Assembly: GCA_964486825.1 (NCBI GenBank)
Contig: CAZAQS010000039.1
Location: 1-25,936, forward strand
Length of the DNA stretch: 25,936 bases
Direction: 5' to 3'
From: CAZAQS01 sp964486825
GTDB lineage: Bacteria > Chloroflexota > Anaerolineae > Anaerolineales > UBA4823
The notes beneath the pieces are model-generated. The model ran no database searches, was not told where the DNA came from, and was given only the letters and a program-made list of their open reading frames with translations. The translations under genes and the position numbers were made by a program. Positions within the stretch are counted from its first letter, which is position 1, and the number at the start of each line of letters is the position of its first letter. Below are positions 15,936-24,112 of the stretch, piece by piece.

Positions 15936-17396
15936 ATGCCCATTCATTTTGGTACAGATGGTTGGCGAGCGGTCATTTCTGACACCTTTACCTTTAACAA
16001 CTTAAGGATGGTGGCGCAGGCCATTGCTGATGCAGCCAATACGGCCTCTTGGAATAACGGTACGCCTCTAAGTTCTTCAGTAGATCCCAAGAAGATGGTG
16101 GTCGGGTTTGATACACGATTCCTTTCTGACCGGTATGCGGTTGATGTGGCCCGCGTACTGGCTGGCAATGGATATACGGTTTACCTGTCCCAAGGGGATG
16201 CTCCCACACCCGCCATCTCTTCCGCGATCCGTAGCCTGGGCGCCAACGGCGGCGTGATGATCACCGCTTCCCATAATGCCCCGCGTTATAACGGAGTAAA
16301 GTTGAAAGCCTCCTACGGAGGATCAGCATTGCAAGAACAATGCCGGCGGGTGGAGGTCTACCTAAACGACAACGAGCAGCGCGCTCGCGGGCCAAACCTG
16401 ATGGACTACGAGCAGGCTCGCAGCCAGGGATTGATCCAACGCTTTAACCCACTGCCTTCCTACTACGAACAGCTGCGCAAGCTGATCAGTTTCGATGCCA
16501 TCGCGGAAAACCCCCAACGCCTGGTTGTCGACTCGATGTATGGGTCCGGGCGTGGGGTGATCAAAGGCATCTTGCAAGGAACCGGCTGCGAGGTCCAGGA
16601 GATTCGCGGGGAGATGAACCCTGGTTTTGGCGGCGTACACCCCGAGCCTATCAGCCGTTACCTTGGGGCGCTGGCAGGGGCTATCAGCACGGATATGGGC
16701 CATTTCGGCCTGGCAACCGATGGAGACGCCGACCGGATCGGTGCGATGGACGAACGCTCTAATTTTGTAGACCCCCACAGAATTATGTCCCTGGCCTTAC
16801 AATATCTGGTCGAAAAACGGGGCTGGCGCGGCCCGGTGGTGCGGACGGTCTCAACTACCCGTATGATAGACCGCCTGGCTGAGCGCTACGAACTGCCCGT
16901 ATATGAAACGCCCGTGGGCTTCAACCATATCGCGGATCATATGTTGAAAGGTGATGTGTTGATTGGCGGCGAGGAATCTGGCGGAATCTCCTTTAAAGGC
17001 CATATTCCGGAGGGAGATGGGATCCTGATGGGCCTGCTCCTGGTAGAGATTGTAGCCGAATCAGGCGGGTCTCTTAACGAGCTGGTAGAAGCGCTGATCA
17101 AGGATGTGGGCCCGGCCTTCTACAAGCGGAACGATCTTCGCTTGAGCCACCCGGTCGCCAAGGACAAGATGACCAACTACCTGGTGAATGAGGCTCCCGC
17201 GATGATCGGCGGAGAGACGGTTAAAGAGGTATGTACGACAGACGGGGTGAAATACCTGTTGGAAGATGGTTCCTGGCTCTTGATCCGCCCTTCAGGAACC
17301 GAACCGGTCTTGCGTGTCTATGCAGAAGGTCGCAGTAATGAGATCCTGGAAGCGTTGTTGGATTATGGGAAAATAGTCGCACTGGGCGTAACCTGA
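15936..17396 (+). CDS. Phosphoglucomutase/phosphomannomutase family protein
   Basis: This alpha-D-phosphohexomutase interconverts hexose 1- and 6-phosphates through a phosphoserine. All four active-site loops are present in the 486 aa: TASHN with the phosphorylated Ser112 (110-114), the magnesium loop DGDADRIG (262-269), the sugar-binding GEESGG (345-350) and the phosphate-binding RPSGTEP (451-457). The ATG at 15936 follows AGGAGA at ideal spacing; a GTG at 15921 in the same frame would put this site inside the gene. Substrate preference (glucose, mannose or glucosamine) cannot be fixed from motifs alone. It is monocistronic, flanked by its own promoter and terminator. Confidence 0.93.
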   Translation: MPIHFGTDGWRAVISDTFTFNNLRMVAQAIADAANTASWNNGTPLSSSVDPKKMVVGFDTRFLSDRYAVDVARVLAGNGYTVYLSQGDAPTPAISSAIRSLGANGGVMITASHNAPRYNGVKLKASYGGSALQEQCRRVEVYLNDNEQRARGPNLMDYEQARSQGLIQRFNPLPSYYEQLRKLISFDAIAENPQRLVVDSMYGSGRGVIKGILQGTGCEVQEIRGEMNPGFGGVHPEPISRYLGALAGAISTDMGHFGLATDGDADRIGAMDERSNFVDPHRIMSLALQYLVEKRGWRGPVVRTVSTTRMIDRLAERYELPVYETPVGFNHIADHMLKGDVLIGGEESGGISFKGHIPEGDGILMGLLLVEIVAESGGSLNELVEALIKDVGPAFYKRNDLRLSHPVAKDKMTNYLVNEAPAMIGGETVKEVCTTDGVKYLLEDGSWLLIRPSGTEPVLRVYAEGRSNEILEALLDYGKIVALGVT

Positions 17397-17413
17397 TAGC
17401 TTGTTAAATTCAG

Positions 17414-17460
17414 GCAGGTGATAAGGGAGTGCCACTCACCCCTCATCACCTGCTTTTTGT
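17414..17460 (+). terminator. Intrinsic terminator after the phosphohexomutase gene
   Basis: GCAGGTGAT (17414-17422) pairs with ATCACCTGC (17445-17453), with additional pairing inside, followed by TTTTTGTTT. It directly abuts the convergent LPXTG-like gene; the reverse-strand tail is not T-rich. Confidence 0.82.
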
Positions 17461-18036
17461 TTACCTGGCTGTTCTCAACCGCCTGCTCAAGAAAATAACG
17501 CCTACCAACATCACCGCCATGGCCAGCAATCCCGGCGCTCCCACATCATCTGCAAAACCGGTCGTGGGCAGTTGTGTGGGCGTGGGTACGGCCGTCAGCG
17601 TGGTTTGTGCTTCTGCAGCCTGGGTCAGCAGAGCAGCTACAGTCGCCGTGCGCGGATCTGTGGTCGGTACAGGGGTATTGGTCACCTGCTGCGCGACTAC
17701 CAGGGTGTTGGTAGGGGCAGGGGTTTCAGTAGCGGTGGGAGGCAATGTCGGAGAGGCAGTCGCGGTCCATTGCAGCGCTATAGCGGTCATGGACACCCCA
17801 TGCGCCACGCTGGTATTCTGCAAATTGATCTCGGCTGCCTGGGTCTGGCGGTTGGCCCCACCTGTGATCATCGGGCGCGCCAAAGCGAAGGCGACAATAC
17901 AGAGCAACGAAAGCAGCATGATACCGCCCAGAATACCGGCAACAATCAGGAAGGGGCGATTGCTCGATTCTTCCGGCGGCGGCCCTGCTTCTTCCGTCCC
18001 TGGTTCGAACTCGGTATCCATGTTTTCAAAAGTCAT
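17461..18036 (-). CDS. LPXTG-like surface protein with Thr/Pro-rich region
   Basis: This protein of 191 aa has an acidic, Pro-rich N-terminus (1-27), a membrane segment near 29-53 acting as a signal anchor, then a Thr/Ala/Pro-rich extracellular stretch (about 60-155) rich in TPTxTP-like text. It ends as a textbook sortase signal: LPTTG (156-160), a hydrophobic helix (168-184) and a positive tail (RRLRTAR). The ATG at 18036 has AGGAGA 8 bases upstream; the longer frame to 18093 would lose it. It is the last gene of the large right-hand cluster, 81 bases after the previous gene, and could also be independently transcribed. No sortase gene is in the window. Precise function unknown. Confidence 0.75.
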   Translation of the reverse strand: MTFENMDTEFEPGTEEAGPPPEESSNRPFLIVAGILGGIMLLSLLCIVAFALARPMITGGANRQTQAAEINLQNTSVAHGVSMTAIALQWTATASPTLPPTATETPAPTNTLVVAQQVTNTPVPTTDPRTATVAALLTQAAEAQTTLTAVPTPTQLPTTGFADDVGAPGLLAMAVMLVGVIFLSRRLRTAR

Positions 18037-18073
18037 AGCATGCTCTCCTGTTTGGTATTCCTTATGGATCCGT

Positions 18074-18105
18074 GGAATTACAGGGGGTTTCACCCCGCCA
18101 ATTCC
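18074..18105 (-). promoter_or_regulatory. Hairpin upstream of the LPXTG-like gene
   Basis: GGAATT and AATTCC (18074-18079 and 18100-18105) enclose a second pairing of GGGGT with ACCCC. It lies in the 81-base space before the gene. With no T-run it is probably not a simple terminator; it could be an mRNA processing or stabilising structure. Confidence 0.4.
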
Positions 18106-18117
18106 TATGAGCCATAC

Positions 18118-19173
18118 TTATGCCAAAACCTCCAAATTTGCCAGTGGAAAAAGCTTGGTTTCGCCACTCTCTAAACGCACATCTGCAGCCTGGGACCTGA
18201 CGCCACTCGATAAGACGGACAAACCCGGTCGCAGGGCGACTAAGGTTCCGGTCTGGGCTTTATGGGGACTGGACACGATCCGGACTTGCTGTCCGGCGGA
18301 GAAGACACCCGTCTCCACGGGAAGGGACAATTCCCCCGAAGCAGGCAGCGGGATAACGATTTCAGGACGGGTGTTCGAAAAACGATCCTTGCCTTCTGCA
18401 TTGATAGCAACTTCGCGCCTCTCGTTGGTTGAGAGCAGCTTGAAGGCTGTCGCGTTCATCGGGATTTTCCCAAAGCCCTCCAGGACGACAATGGGCACGT
18501 TCACCCTGGATGCCAGTGGGACGAGTGCAGAATCCATGCTGGAGAGGATCAGTCCCCGCAGGGGAATCTCAACCGCCAAATCGATGATATCCGCACTGCC
18601 ACAATAACCGCCCAAGATAACCGCTCCTCGGTGGCTGACATCTAACACGTCAGCCGAAAGGGTACCGCTGGGTTCTTCCACCATTACCGTCAACAGACCA
18701 AAGTCAATATTGCCGTTGCCCCACACACCCTGGATCAAAGCGCCGGTGGTCTCGATCTCTGCTCCCCGATCGGTGAACAGCTCGGTGACCAGGCCCGGGA
18801 TGCCGGCCTTAAGCTCAAAAGGATGGCTCTCGACCTCGATCAGCACCTGCCCGCCGCCAGCTACGACGACCTTACCACTGCGGGGAGACCGGATCACTTT
18901 CCTACCGATTCCAACCGGCCCTGCGACCAGGTCGCCTTCACTTATTTCCTCGCCCGCCTGGAACTGGAGTGAGGCGTCGGCTTTACTGGCCGATATTCCC
19001 AGGCCGCGGGCGATATCCATGAGGATATGCTGGGGAGCCAGCCTGGCTTCTGCAATGGTATCCGTCGCGCCGACCTTTTGGCCCTTCCTTACGATCACCC
19101 GGCCTTGTACAGGCAGCAATCGCTCTCTTCGGATGGTCGTGATCGGTAAGAAATGGGTGATGGGGGATAACAT
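18118..19173 (-). CDS. Conserved-looking protein with lipoyl-like and KOW-like segments, function unknown
   Basis: I do not recognise this family. The 351-aa protein has no signal peptide or membrane segment. Residues 20-45 (PVQGRVIVRKGQKVGATDTI) and 72-115 (AGEEISEGDLVAG, then SPRSGKVVVAGGGQVLIEV) read like hammerhead or barrel-sandwich (lipoyl/biotinyl-type) halves. Residues 155-240 look like an alpha/beta segment (AVILGGYCGSADIIDLA; VPIVVLEGFGKIPMN). Residues 290-318 (FSAGQQVRIV, then KAQTGTLVAL) resemble a KOW motif. The ATG at 19173 is chosen for the GAGGA 7 bases upstream over one 9 codons earlier. It follows the MutL-like gene by 48 bases, so the two are probably functionally linked. 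The domain guesses are by eye and tentative. Confidence 0.65.
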   Translation of the reverse strand: MLSPITHFLPITTIRRERLLPVQGRVIVRKGQKVGATDTIAEARLAPQHILMDIARGLGISASKADASLQFQAGEEISEGDLVAGPVGIGRKVIRSPRSGKVVVAGGGQVLIEVESHPFELKAGIPGLVTELFTDRGAEIETTGALIQGVWGNGNIDFGLLTVMVEEPSGTLSADVLDVSHRGAVILGGYCGSADIIDLAVEIPLRGLILSSMDSALVPLASRVNVPIVVLEGFGKIPMNATAFKLLSTNERREVAINAEGKDRFSNTRPEIVIPLPASGELSLPVETGVFSAGQQVRIVSSPHKAQTGTLVALRPGLSVLSSGVRSQAADVRLESGETKLFPLANLEVLA

Positions 19174-19221
19174 AACGATATCCTCAAATTGTAGTTGCAA
19201 GAATAATGCCAGGTAGTGTGG

Positions 19222-20976
19222 TCACCCGCCCAGCGTCCAGATCCACTTTTTCAACAGCTCCCGGCGGCGGTCAGCTTCTTTCGGGAGCCGGAGTGGACGC
19301 CCGCGAGCATCGATGATGACACCCAAAGCCCCTCCCGCCACTCGAACGCTGCCGCCACGCCCCGGCCCGCCCATACCCACGTCGAAGCGGTTCAAGGGCT
19401 GGAGATGAAGGTTGGCGACTTTTCCTAGCGGCAGCGGGATCACTTCCAGAGTGCCATGTTTTATTTCTAAGGTGGTTTCGCTGCTGCCTTCCAGCTTGAC
19501 CTTCACGCGTAAAGCCAGCGCTCCATACGGAGCCCTGCCATAGGGAGAGATGACCGTGCCGAGGTTTATGAATGTGCTCGATTCGAGCACCTGGACCGGC
19601 AGGATCGAGTTTACCTGTGCGGCTGCGCCCAAGGCCGGCATGATATTGTTCTGGTCCAACACCACGGTCGTGACTCCAGTGGGTTGCAGCCCATCCAACA
19701 AGGTCAGCATAGCCTGACCGCGTGAGGGAGCATTGGTGAGAATACTGCCGGTCGCGACAATCGGCTCGAACAATGGCAGAAGACCGTTACCTTCGCGCCG
19801 GACCCGGGCAGGCAAATATTCGAGCAAGCGCCTGGAGCCAATCTGCATTGCTCGACGAGCGATCGCCCCTTCTAGAGCCAGCACTTCGTGAGAACACGGC
19901 AGGGTATGGGGATACAGCGACTTGTTATAGATATAGTCCCGGATTTCATCGGGGCTATAGTCCAGCGGCAACCAGTCAGCAATTTCTTCCAGGGTTGAAT
20001 GCTCTAAGATTCCTGTCACGTTGGCGCCCAGACCCAGGTCGGGGTATACTCCCAGGTGCAAGTCGCCCGTAAATCCGGCAGCCATAACGGTAGCTGAGGC
20101 GCCTACATCTACTCCAAGAACGCCTTTGGCTGAATCGTACACATGGCTGAGAAAACGAACCATCCGCCCGAAGGCAGTTGCAGTAGGCATCAGCTTCCCG
20201 CCTGCCCATTCGTCCAGCTCCTGGGCTCCATTGATGTCTCGAATTCGGATCGAGCGGTATACCTGGGCCAACTCCGGTTGAGCCGAGGAAAGCTGTTCGA
20301 CATCCAGGGCCGGGCGAATATTTGGAGAGACAGACAGGCGCGTCAACGAACCGATCAATTTCTCGACTTCGCCTACCAGAGCCTGATTGCCCGCATACAG
20401 GACTTCGGGGCGCTGGCCTTCTGGAGACAGGTAACAGGCCAGGCCTAATGGCTCCAACAAAGATAGGACAGATTGAGAAGCGCCCTCCTCCGTACCCCCG
20501 GCTACGATCACCAGGTCTGGCCTCAATCGCATCAGTGTGTCGATGCGGGCCGCTTGCTGGCGCCTGTCGTTGAGGCTTAATGTATCAACCACCTGTGCGT
20601 AGGTGGTACTGGCCAGCCTGACTGCGCTTTCAGCGGAGATGTCCTCCAAAAGTCCGATGGCAACAACCTTCATAGGAGCGCCGGCAGACAGGCTCGCCAC
20701 GCAGGTATCTACGCCAGCTCCGTTAGGTTTGCTCGGCAGGATGAGCTTCTCGTCCTGGCCTACCAGCTCGCGCCCTGTGATCTCCTGAAGCTGGTCAATT
20801 GAACGCCGGATCCCCTCTCCGATATCAAAAAAAGGGGCTCGAGCGGTGGAAGGAGCTGTGCCACAAGCCAGGAAGCGGTAACGACCATCGACGACGTCGA
20901 AGAGCATGGCCCGGGTGGTAACGGCGCCAACATCGATTGCGAGCAGAGAATCGGCATTAACCAGGGAGGTAGGCAT
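19222..20976 (-). CDS. MutL/GlmL-like ASKHA-fold ATPase
   Basis: This 584-aa protein resembles the MutL family (PF13941, glutamate mutase accessory protein GlmL), actin/Hsp70-fold ATPases. Motifs: first phosphate loop AIDVGAVTTRA (13-23), LVIVAGGTEEGA (155-166, matching the family AGGTDGG segment), second phosphate loop GVDVGASATVMAAG (288-301), adenosine motif VATGSILT (407-414) and LDQNNIMPALGAA (440-452). In characterised neighbours such proteins accompany B12-dependent glutamate mutase, perhaps as repair chaperones. Here no mutase subunit is present; the gene is 6 bases downstream of a membrane protein gene and followed by the lipoyl/KOW-like gene. The C-terminus has a Gly-rich GMGGPGRGGSVRVAGG segment. 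Biochemical role in this setting unknown. Confidence 0.8.
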   Translation of the reverse strand: MPTSLVNADSLLAIDVGAVTTRAMLFDVVDGRYRFLACGTAPSTARAPFFDIGEGIRRSIDQLQEITGRELVGQDEKLILPSKPNGAGVDTCVASLSAGAPMKVVAIGLLEDISAESAVRLASTTYAQVVDTLSLNDRRQQAARIDTLMRLRPDLVIVAGGTEEGASQSVLSLLEPLGLACYLSPEGQRPEVLYAGNQALVGEVEKLIGSLTRLSVSPNIRPALDVEQLSSAQPELAQVYRSIRIRDINGAQELDEWAGGKLMPTATAFGRMVRFLSHVYDSAKGVLGVDVGASATVMAAGFTGDLHLGVYPDLGLGANVTGILEHSTLEEIADWLPLDYSPDEIRDYIYNKSLYPHTLPCSHEVLALEGAIARRAMQIGSRRLLEYLPARVRREGNGLLPLFEPIVATGSILTNAPSRGQAMLTLLDGLQPTGVTTVVLDQNNIMPALGAAAQVNSILPVQVLESSTFINLGTVISPYGRAPYGALALRVKVKLEGSSETTLEIKHGTLEVIPLPLGKVANLHLQPLNRFDVGMGGPGRGGSVRVAGGALGVIIDARGRPLRLPKEADRRRELLKKWIWTLGG

Positions 20977-20982
20977 AGTGGC

Positions 20983-21684
20983 TCAAATGGTAGAAAACAG
21001 AGGCGCTAAAAAGTCGATCAAGAAATTCATTCGCTCAATTAAGGCGGTGAGGGCAGCAGAATACACCCCCGCGAATAAGGATCCAAAGGTGATTGCGATA
21101 AAGACCATGCCCACCTGTCCCAGGTCCTGGACCCAGCGTGGCCTTTGAGCGGGCTGGTCCTTACGGGCGCGCATGCCGAAGTGGAAGAACATCAAAGTTG
21201 TAACGGTACCGATCAGGATGATCAAGCCACGCACGAAGTAAGCGCCCATCCCCAGGCCGGTAGCCGTGGCGGCCTCAAAATCAAAAAGGACACCGGAGGC
21301 ATTGATCTGGGGGAAGAGCGTGCCCAGAACCGCTCCACCGACTGCAGTGGCGGCCCCCACACCTACAAGGTAGGCCAGGGTAGGGTTACCAAAGCGGGCC
21401 AGTCGCGGCGACACTTTTGTCACCAGCAGCCAAATCCCGACGATCAAAGGGGGCATCAAGACAATCGATCCCAGCGGGTCCTGGTATAAAGGTACGATCA
21501 ACTGGAAAATGAGGACGTTATAAACGACCACAACGGCTGCAAAACCCACCGAAACGCCGATAAAGATATGCATGGTCAGGCGAAAGAGGGGGTTATCTCC
21601 AAAGAAATAGCTGAACACCAGGAGAGTTAATATGAAACCGACGATAGCCCCGATAAAGTCAGGATCCAGGCTGGCCAGGTTCAT
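20983..21684 (-). CDS. Multi-pass membrane protein, function unknown
   Basis: This 233-aa protein has about six membrane segments (roughly 10-28, 38-60, 70-88, 102-122, 142-168, 190-215) and short loops; FGNPTLAYLVGVGAATAVGGAVLG in the middle is Gly-rich. A positively charged loop (RARKDQPAQRPR, 172-183) is probably cytoplasmic. No transporter or enzyme motif is recognised. Its ATG overlaps the stop of the Trp-motif protein (ATGA), and the MutL-like gene starts 6 bases after it, so translation is probably coupled across all three. Confidence 0.75.
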   Translation of the reverse strand: MNLASLDPDFIGAIVGFILTLLVFSYFFGDNPLFRLTMHIFIGVSVGFAAVVVVYNVLIFQLIVPLYQDPLGSIVLMPPLIVGIWLLVTKVSPRLARFGNPTLAYLVGVGAATAVGGAVLGTLFPQINASGVLFDFEAATATGLGMGAYFVRGLIILIGTVTTLMFFHFGMRARKDQPAQRPRWVQDLGQVGMVFIAITFGSLFAGVYSAALTALIERMNFLIDFLAPLFSTI

Positions 21685-24107
21685 AGGATGCCCTCAACTT
21701 CTTTTTTCTTTGGTTGAGCCACTAGAGCCAGCACCAGGCTGACCAATCCACCAACCAGGATCAGGCCGACCGCAACGACCAGGCCGCTTCCGAAGGCGTC
21801 CCAGTATAAACGTGAAGGCCCGGATTTCCCCGAGATGCTCTCGAACGCCGCCCCACCTGCCAGCCCGCTGATCATCCCGCTGACCTGCCTGGGACTGGTC
21901 TCGTAATAAGGACGCACCATCGGCTCAGCTTGAGCGCTCAACACCATCAACAAAGGCTTGTCGGCAGAGCCGAGGCTGGGTTGGGCCTGTTCGATCCAGG
22001 AGCGGGCTGTATCCGGGTTATCGGTTAGCACCATGACGGCCGCGAAATCGGATACGGAGTTTACGCTGCTCAGGGGACCCGCCTCCCAAACCCTGGCCCC
22101 CTGCAGGTCAAAGGGCGTCACCGCTCTGGGTGATTGGGCAAAAGCCAGAAGCCCACCCGCTCCCCCCGGCACATAGCCCAGGTTGGTAAAACTGTTCCCT
22201 GCTTCAGGCAAGTGGTTGATCGTGAAACGCTCTGCCAGGAGAGGCCCGGTGGGGTTGGTAGAAACCATGGCCAGGTGAATGCCGCGGCCAGCAATTTCAG
22301 CCAGGACCGTTGCCGCGCCGGCATCGATCTCCCCTGAAAATCCGGGCTCATAATCAAAAGCCACCAGGACAGGAGCGCCAGAAGACAGCTCCCCCACCAG
22401 GCGTCCGAAATCATATACCTCGTTGGACACGCCAGCCGGATCGGGCATCGGAAAGATCTGTTGGTCCAGCCAAAGAGGCAGGATCACCGAAACCAGGACC
22501 ACCAGGGCAATCAACAGGCGCAGGAAATACTGAGAGGAGATGGCTGAGCGGGCGATCACCGGCTTTGGCTGGCCTTCTTCAGCCAGCAGGTTCTCCAACA
22601 AAGTAATATGTGATTGCTGGTGATCGGAGATCTGGAGTTTCACCAGCGAGGATTGCGGCTTGCGAATATGGATGAATTCAGGCTCGGCTGCCAGTACCCC
22701 TGTCAGCCCGGCCAGCGGGCCGACTTGCTCGACCGCGCCTGACTGGTCAGGACCGGCTGGAGCGCTGAGAGCGGCCGATTCTACCGGGCGCATGGCCTGT
22801 AACCAGCTAGGTAGCTGGGCCTCGGCCAGGTCAGGCTCCAGATCATCTTCGAGCGTGGTGGGGGCTTCCGCCTGCTCTTCCTGCGAGGAAATCTGTGACA
22901 GCCAATCTGGAATAGCAGAAAAGTCACCTTCTGGTGCAGTCGCTTCGGCGCGCTCAGTTTCTTCTTCCTCAGCCTGCTCCTCATCCTCCAGGATCAATGC
23001 CGGCGACTCAGCGTCTGTGGGCCGGTATGTCCCGCTATCATCCAGCCTGGTTAGCCAGTTAGGCAGGCCGCTCTCTTCGCTGGAGGCGGGAAGCTCTTCT
23101 GCCTCGCTCTCCACCGGCTCGGGCAGTCCGGACTGGTTTATCCCGGAAAGCCATTCGGGCAGGTCCTGCCCGGGTGCTTGTGCTGGGCTCCCCTCCCCGA
23201 GCCATTCCGGCAATTCTTCACCTTCCTGCTGGGGGGGCTCTTCCTGTACCGGCTCGCTCTCCTTCAACCAATCGGGCACCGTTCCCCCGCTGTCAGGTTT
23301 TTCCTCAACAGGTGCTTGCTCGAGCTCCAGCGGTCCCGCCTCTACCATCCATTCCGGCAGGTCTTTCGAATCGATGGCGAAATCATCCCCGCCTTCCTCG
23401 ACGCCAACATCAGAAAGCCAATCCGGCACCTCAGCCTGGACATTCGGCTGTGTGCCTTCTGCTTCTGGCTCTCCCTCCCATGTTTCGGCCGGAGCCTGGT
23501 CTGCTTCAGGCTCCTTCTCCTGTTGAGCGCGGATCATTTCCAGCCAATGAGGTCGTTCTTCCGGTGAGGTTTCAGCCAGGTCCTGCGCCTCACCTGGCGA
23601 CTCTTCAGGCTCTTCGAAGCCCAGGCTGCTGGTTTGAAACTCAGCCAACCAATCCGATGACCCTTCTTCGCCAAGCAGCTCGTCCATGCTCAAAAAGGCT
23701 GAAGGGCTGTCTGCCCCGGCCGCTGCCTCCCCTGCCTGCCCTGGCTCTTCTCCAGCCAGCCGGGAGAGCCAATCTTGATCCTGCTCTGCCTCACCTTCTT
23801 CAGAATCAGTAAACGCGCTTGACAGGCGAGCATCCTCTTCAAGTGACCAATCGGAGGCCACCTCATCCTCCTGGCTTTCACCCGGTTCAAGCCCAGTCCC
23901 TGCATCTGCATCATCCTGTTCCCGCAGGCCATCCAGCCAACTTGGAATTGAGCCTTCTTCTGGAGGGGAAGCTCCTGGCTCGTTTGATTCGTTATCTTCC
24001 ATGGGCGGGGGAGCTATTAATGGCTCCAGGCGAGCCTGGCAGAACTGGCAAATTACGGTATCCGGCGGGTTGGATTTCCCGCACATGGGGCAGCGAATGG
24101 AGTCCAT
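21681..24107 (-). CDS. Zinc-ribbon, Trp-motif-repeat membrane protein, function unknown
   Basis: This 808-aa protein begins with a zinc ribbon (CPMC at 6-9 and CQFC at 20-23). Residues 35-460 are highly acidic and probably disordered, punctuated by about 13 copies of a short (P/S)-(D/E/S)-W-L motif. Residues 480-527 are more ordered (SLVKLQISDHQQSHITLLENLL), then come a membrane helix (528-547), a soluble alpha/beta-looking domain (565-765: VLVAFDYEPGFSGEIDAGAA, YVPGGAGGLLAFAQSP) and a last membrane helix (773-797) with tail PKKKEVEG. Topology implies cytoplasmic N- and C-ends and an outside domain, which fits the charges. I recognise no family. It lies between two multi-pass membrane protein genes, with a 4-base overlap on one side and a 5-base gap on the other. 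Confidence 0.75.
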   Translation of the reverse strand: MDSIRCPMCGKSNPPDTVICQFCQARLEPLIAPPPMEDNESNEPGASPPEEGSIPSWLDGLREQDDADAGTGLEPGESQEDEVASDWSLEEDARLSSAFTDSEEGEAEQDQDWLSRLAGEEPGQAGEAAAGADSPSAFLSMDELLGEEGSSDWLAEFQTSSLGFEEPEESPGEAQDLAETSPEERPHWLEMIRAQQEKEPEADQAPAETWEGEPEAEGTQPNVQAEVPDWLSDVGVEEGGDDFAIDSKDLPEWMVEAGPLELEQAPVEEKPDSGGTVPDWLKESEPVQEEPPQQEGEELPEWLGEGSPAQAPGQDLPEWLSGINQSGLPEPVESEAEELPASSEESGLPNWLTRLDDSGTYRPTDAESPALILEDEEQAEEEETERAEATAPEGDFSAIPDWLSQISSQEEQAEAPTTLEDDLEPDLAEAQLPSWLQAMRPVESAALSAPAGPDQSGAVEQVGPLAGLTGVLAAEPEFIHIRKPQSSLVKLQISDHQQSHITLLENLLAEEGQPKPVIARSAISSQYFLRLLIALVVLVSVILPLWLDQQIFPMPDPAGVSNEVYDFGRLVGELSSGAPVLVAFDYEPGFSGEIDAGAATVLAEIAGRGIHLAMVSTNPTGPLLAERFTINHLPEAGNSFTNLGYVPGGAGGLLAFAQSPRAVTPFDLQGARVWEAGPLSSVNSVSDFAAVMVLTDNPDTARSWIEQAQPSLGSADKPLLMVLSAQAEPMVRPYYETSPRQVSGMISGLAGGAAFESISGKSGPSRLYWDAFGSGLVVAVGLILVGGLVSLVLALVAQPKKKEVEGIL
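22788..23945 (-). repeat. About 13 Trp-Leu short linear motifs within the zinc-ribbon protein
   Basis: Tryptophans at residues 57, 87, 113, 153, 188, 230, 253, 280, 302, 319, 351, 402 and 435 sit in motifs such as PSWLDGL, QDWLSRL, SDWLAEF, PHWLEMI, PDWLSDV, PEWLSGI, PNWLTRL, PDWLSQI and PSWLQAM. Spacing is irregular (17-51 residues) and the linkers are Glu/Asp/Pro-rich. The spacers differ, so this is a protein-level motif array and not a DNA tandem repeat. Confidence 0.8.
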
Positions 24108-24112
24108 AGAGG

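Noticed and set aside
17429..18607. A 392-codon forward reading frame opposite the LPXTG-like and lipoyl/KOW-like genes
   Set aside because: Its composition (long Val/Gly/Ser runs) is that of an antisense shadow of Thr/Pro-rich coding DNA; the reverse-strand genes have ribosome sites and a recognisable sorting signal.
22660..23526. A 288-codon Ser-rich forward reading frame
   Set aside because: It is the antisense of the acidic Trp-motif region; the Ser/Gly richness comes from complementing Glu/Asp/Pro codons.
22788..23945. A DNA tandem repeat or CRISPR-like array
   Set aside because: Motif spacing is irregular and the repeats are conserved only at the protein level.
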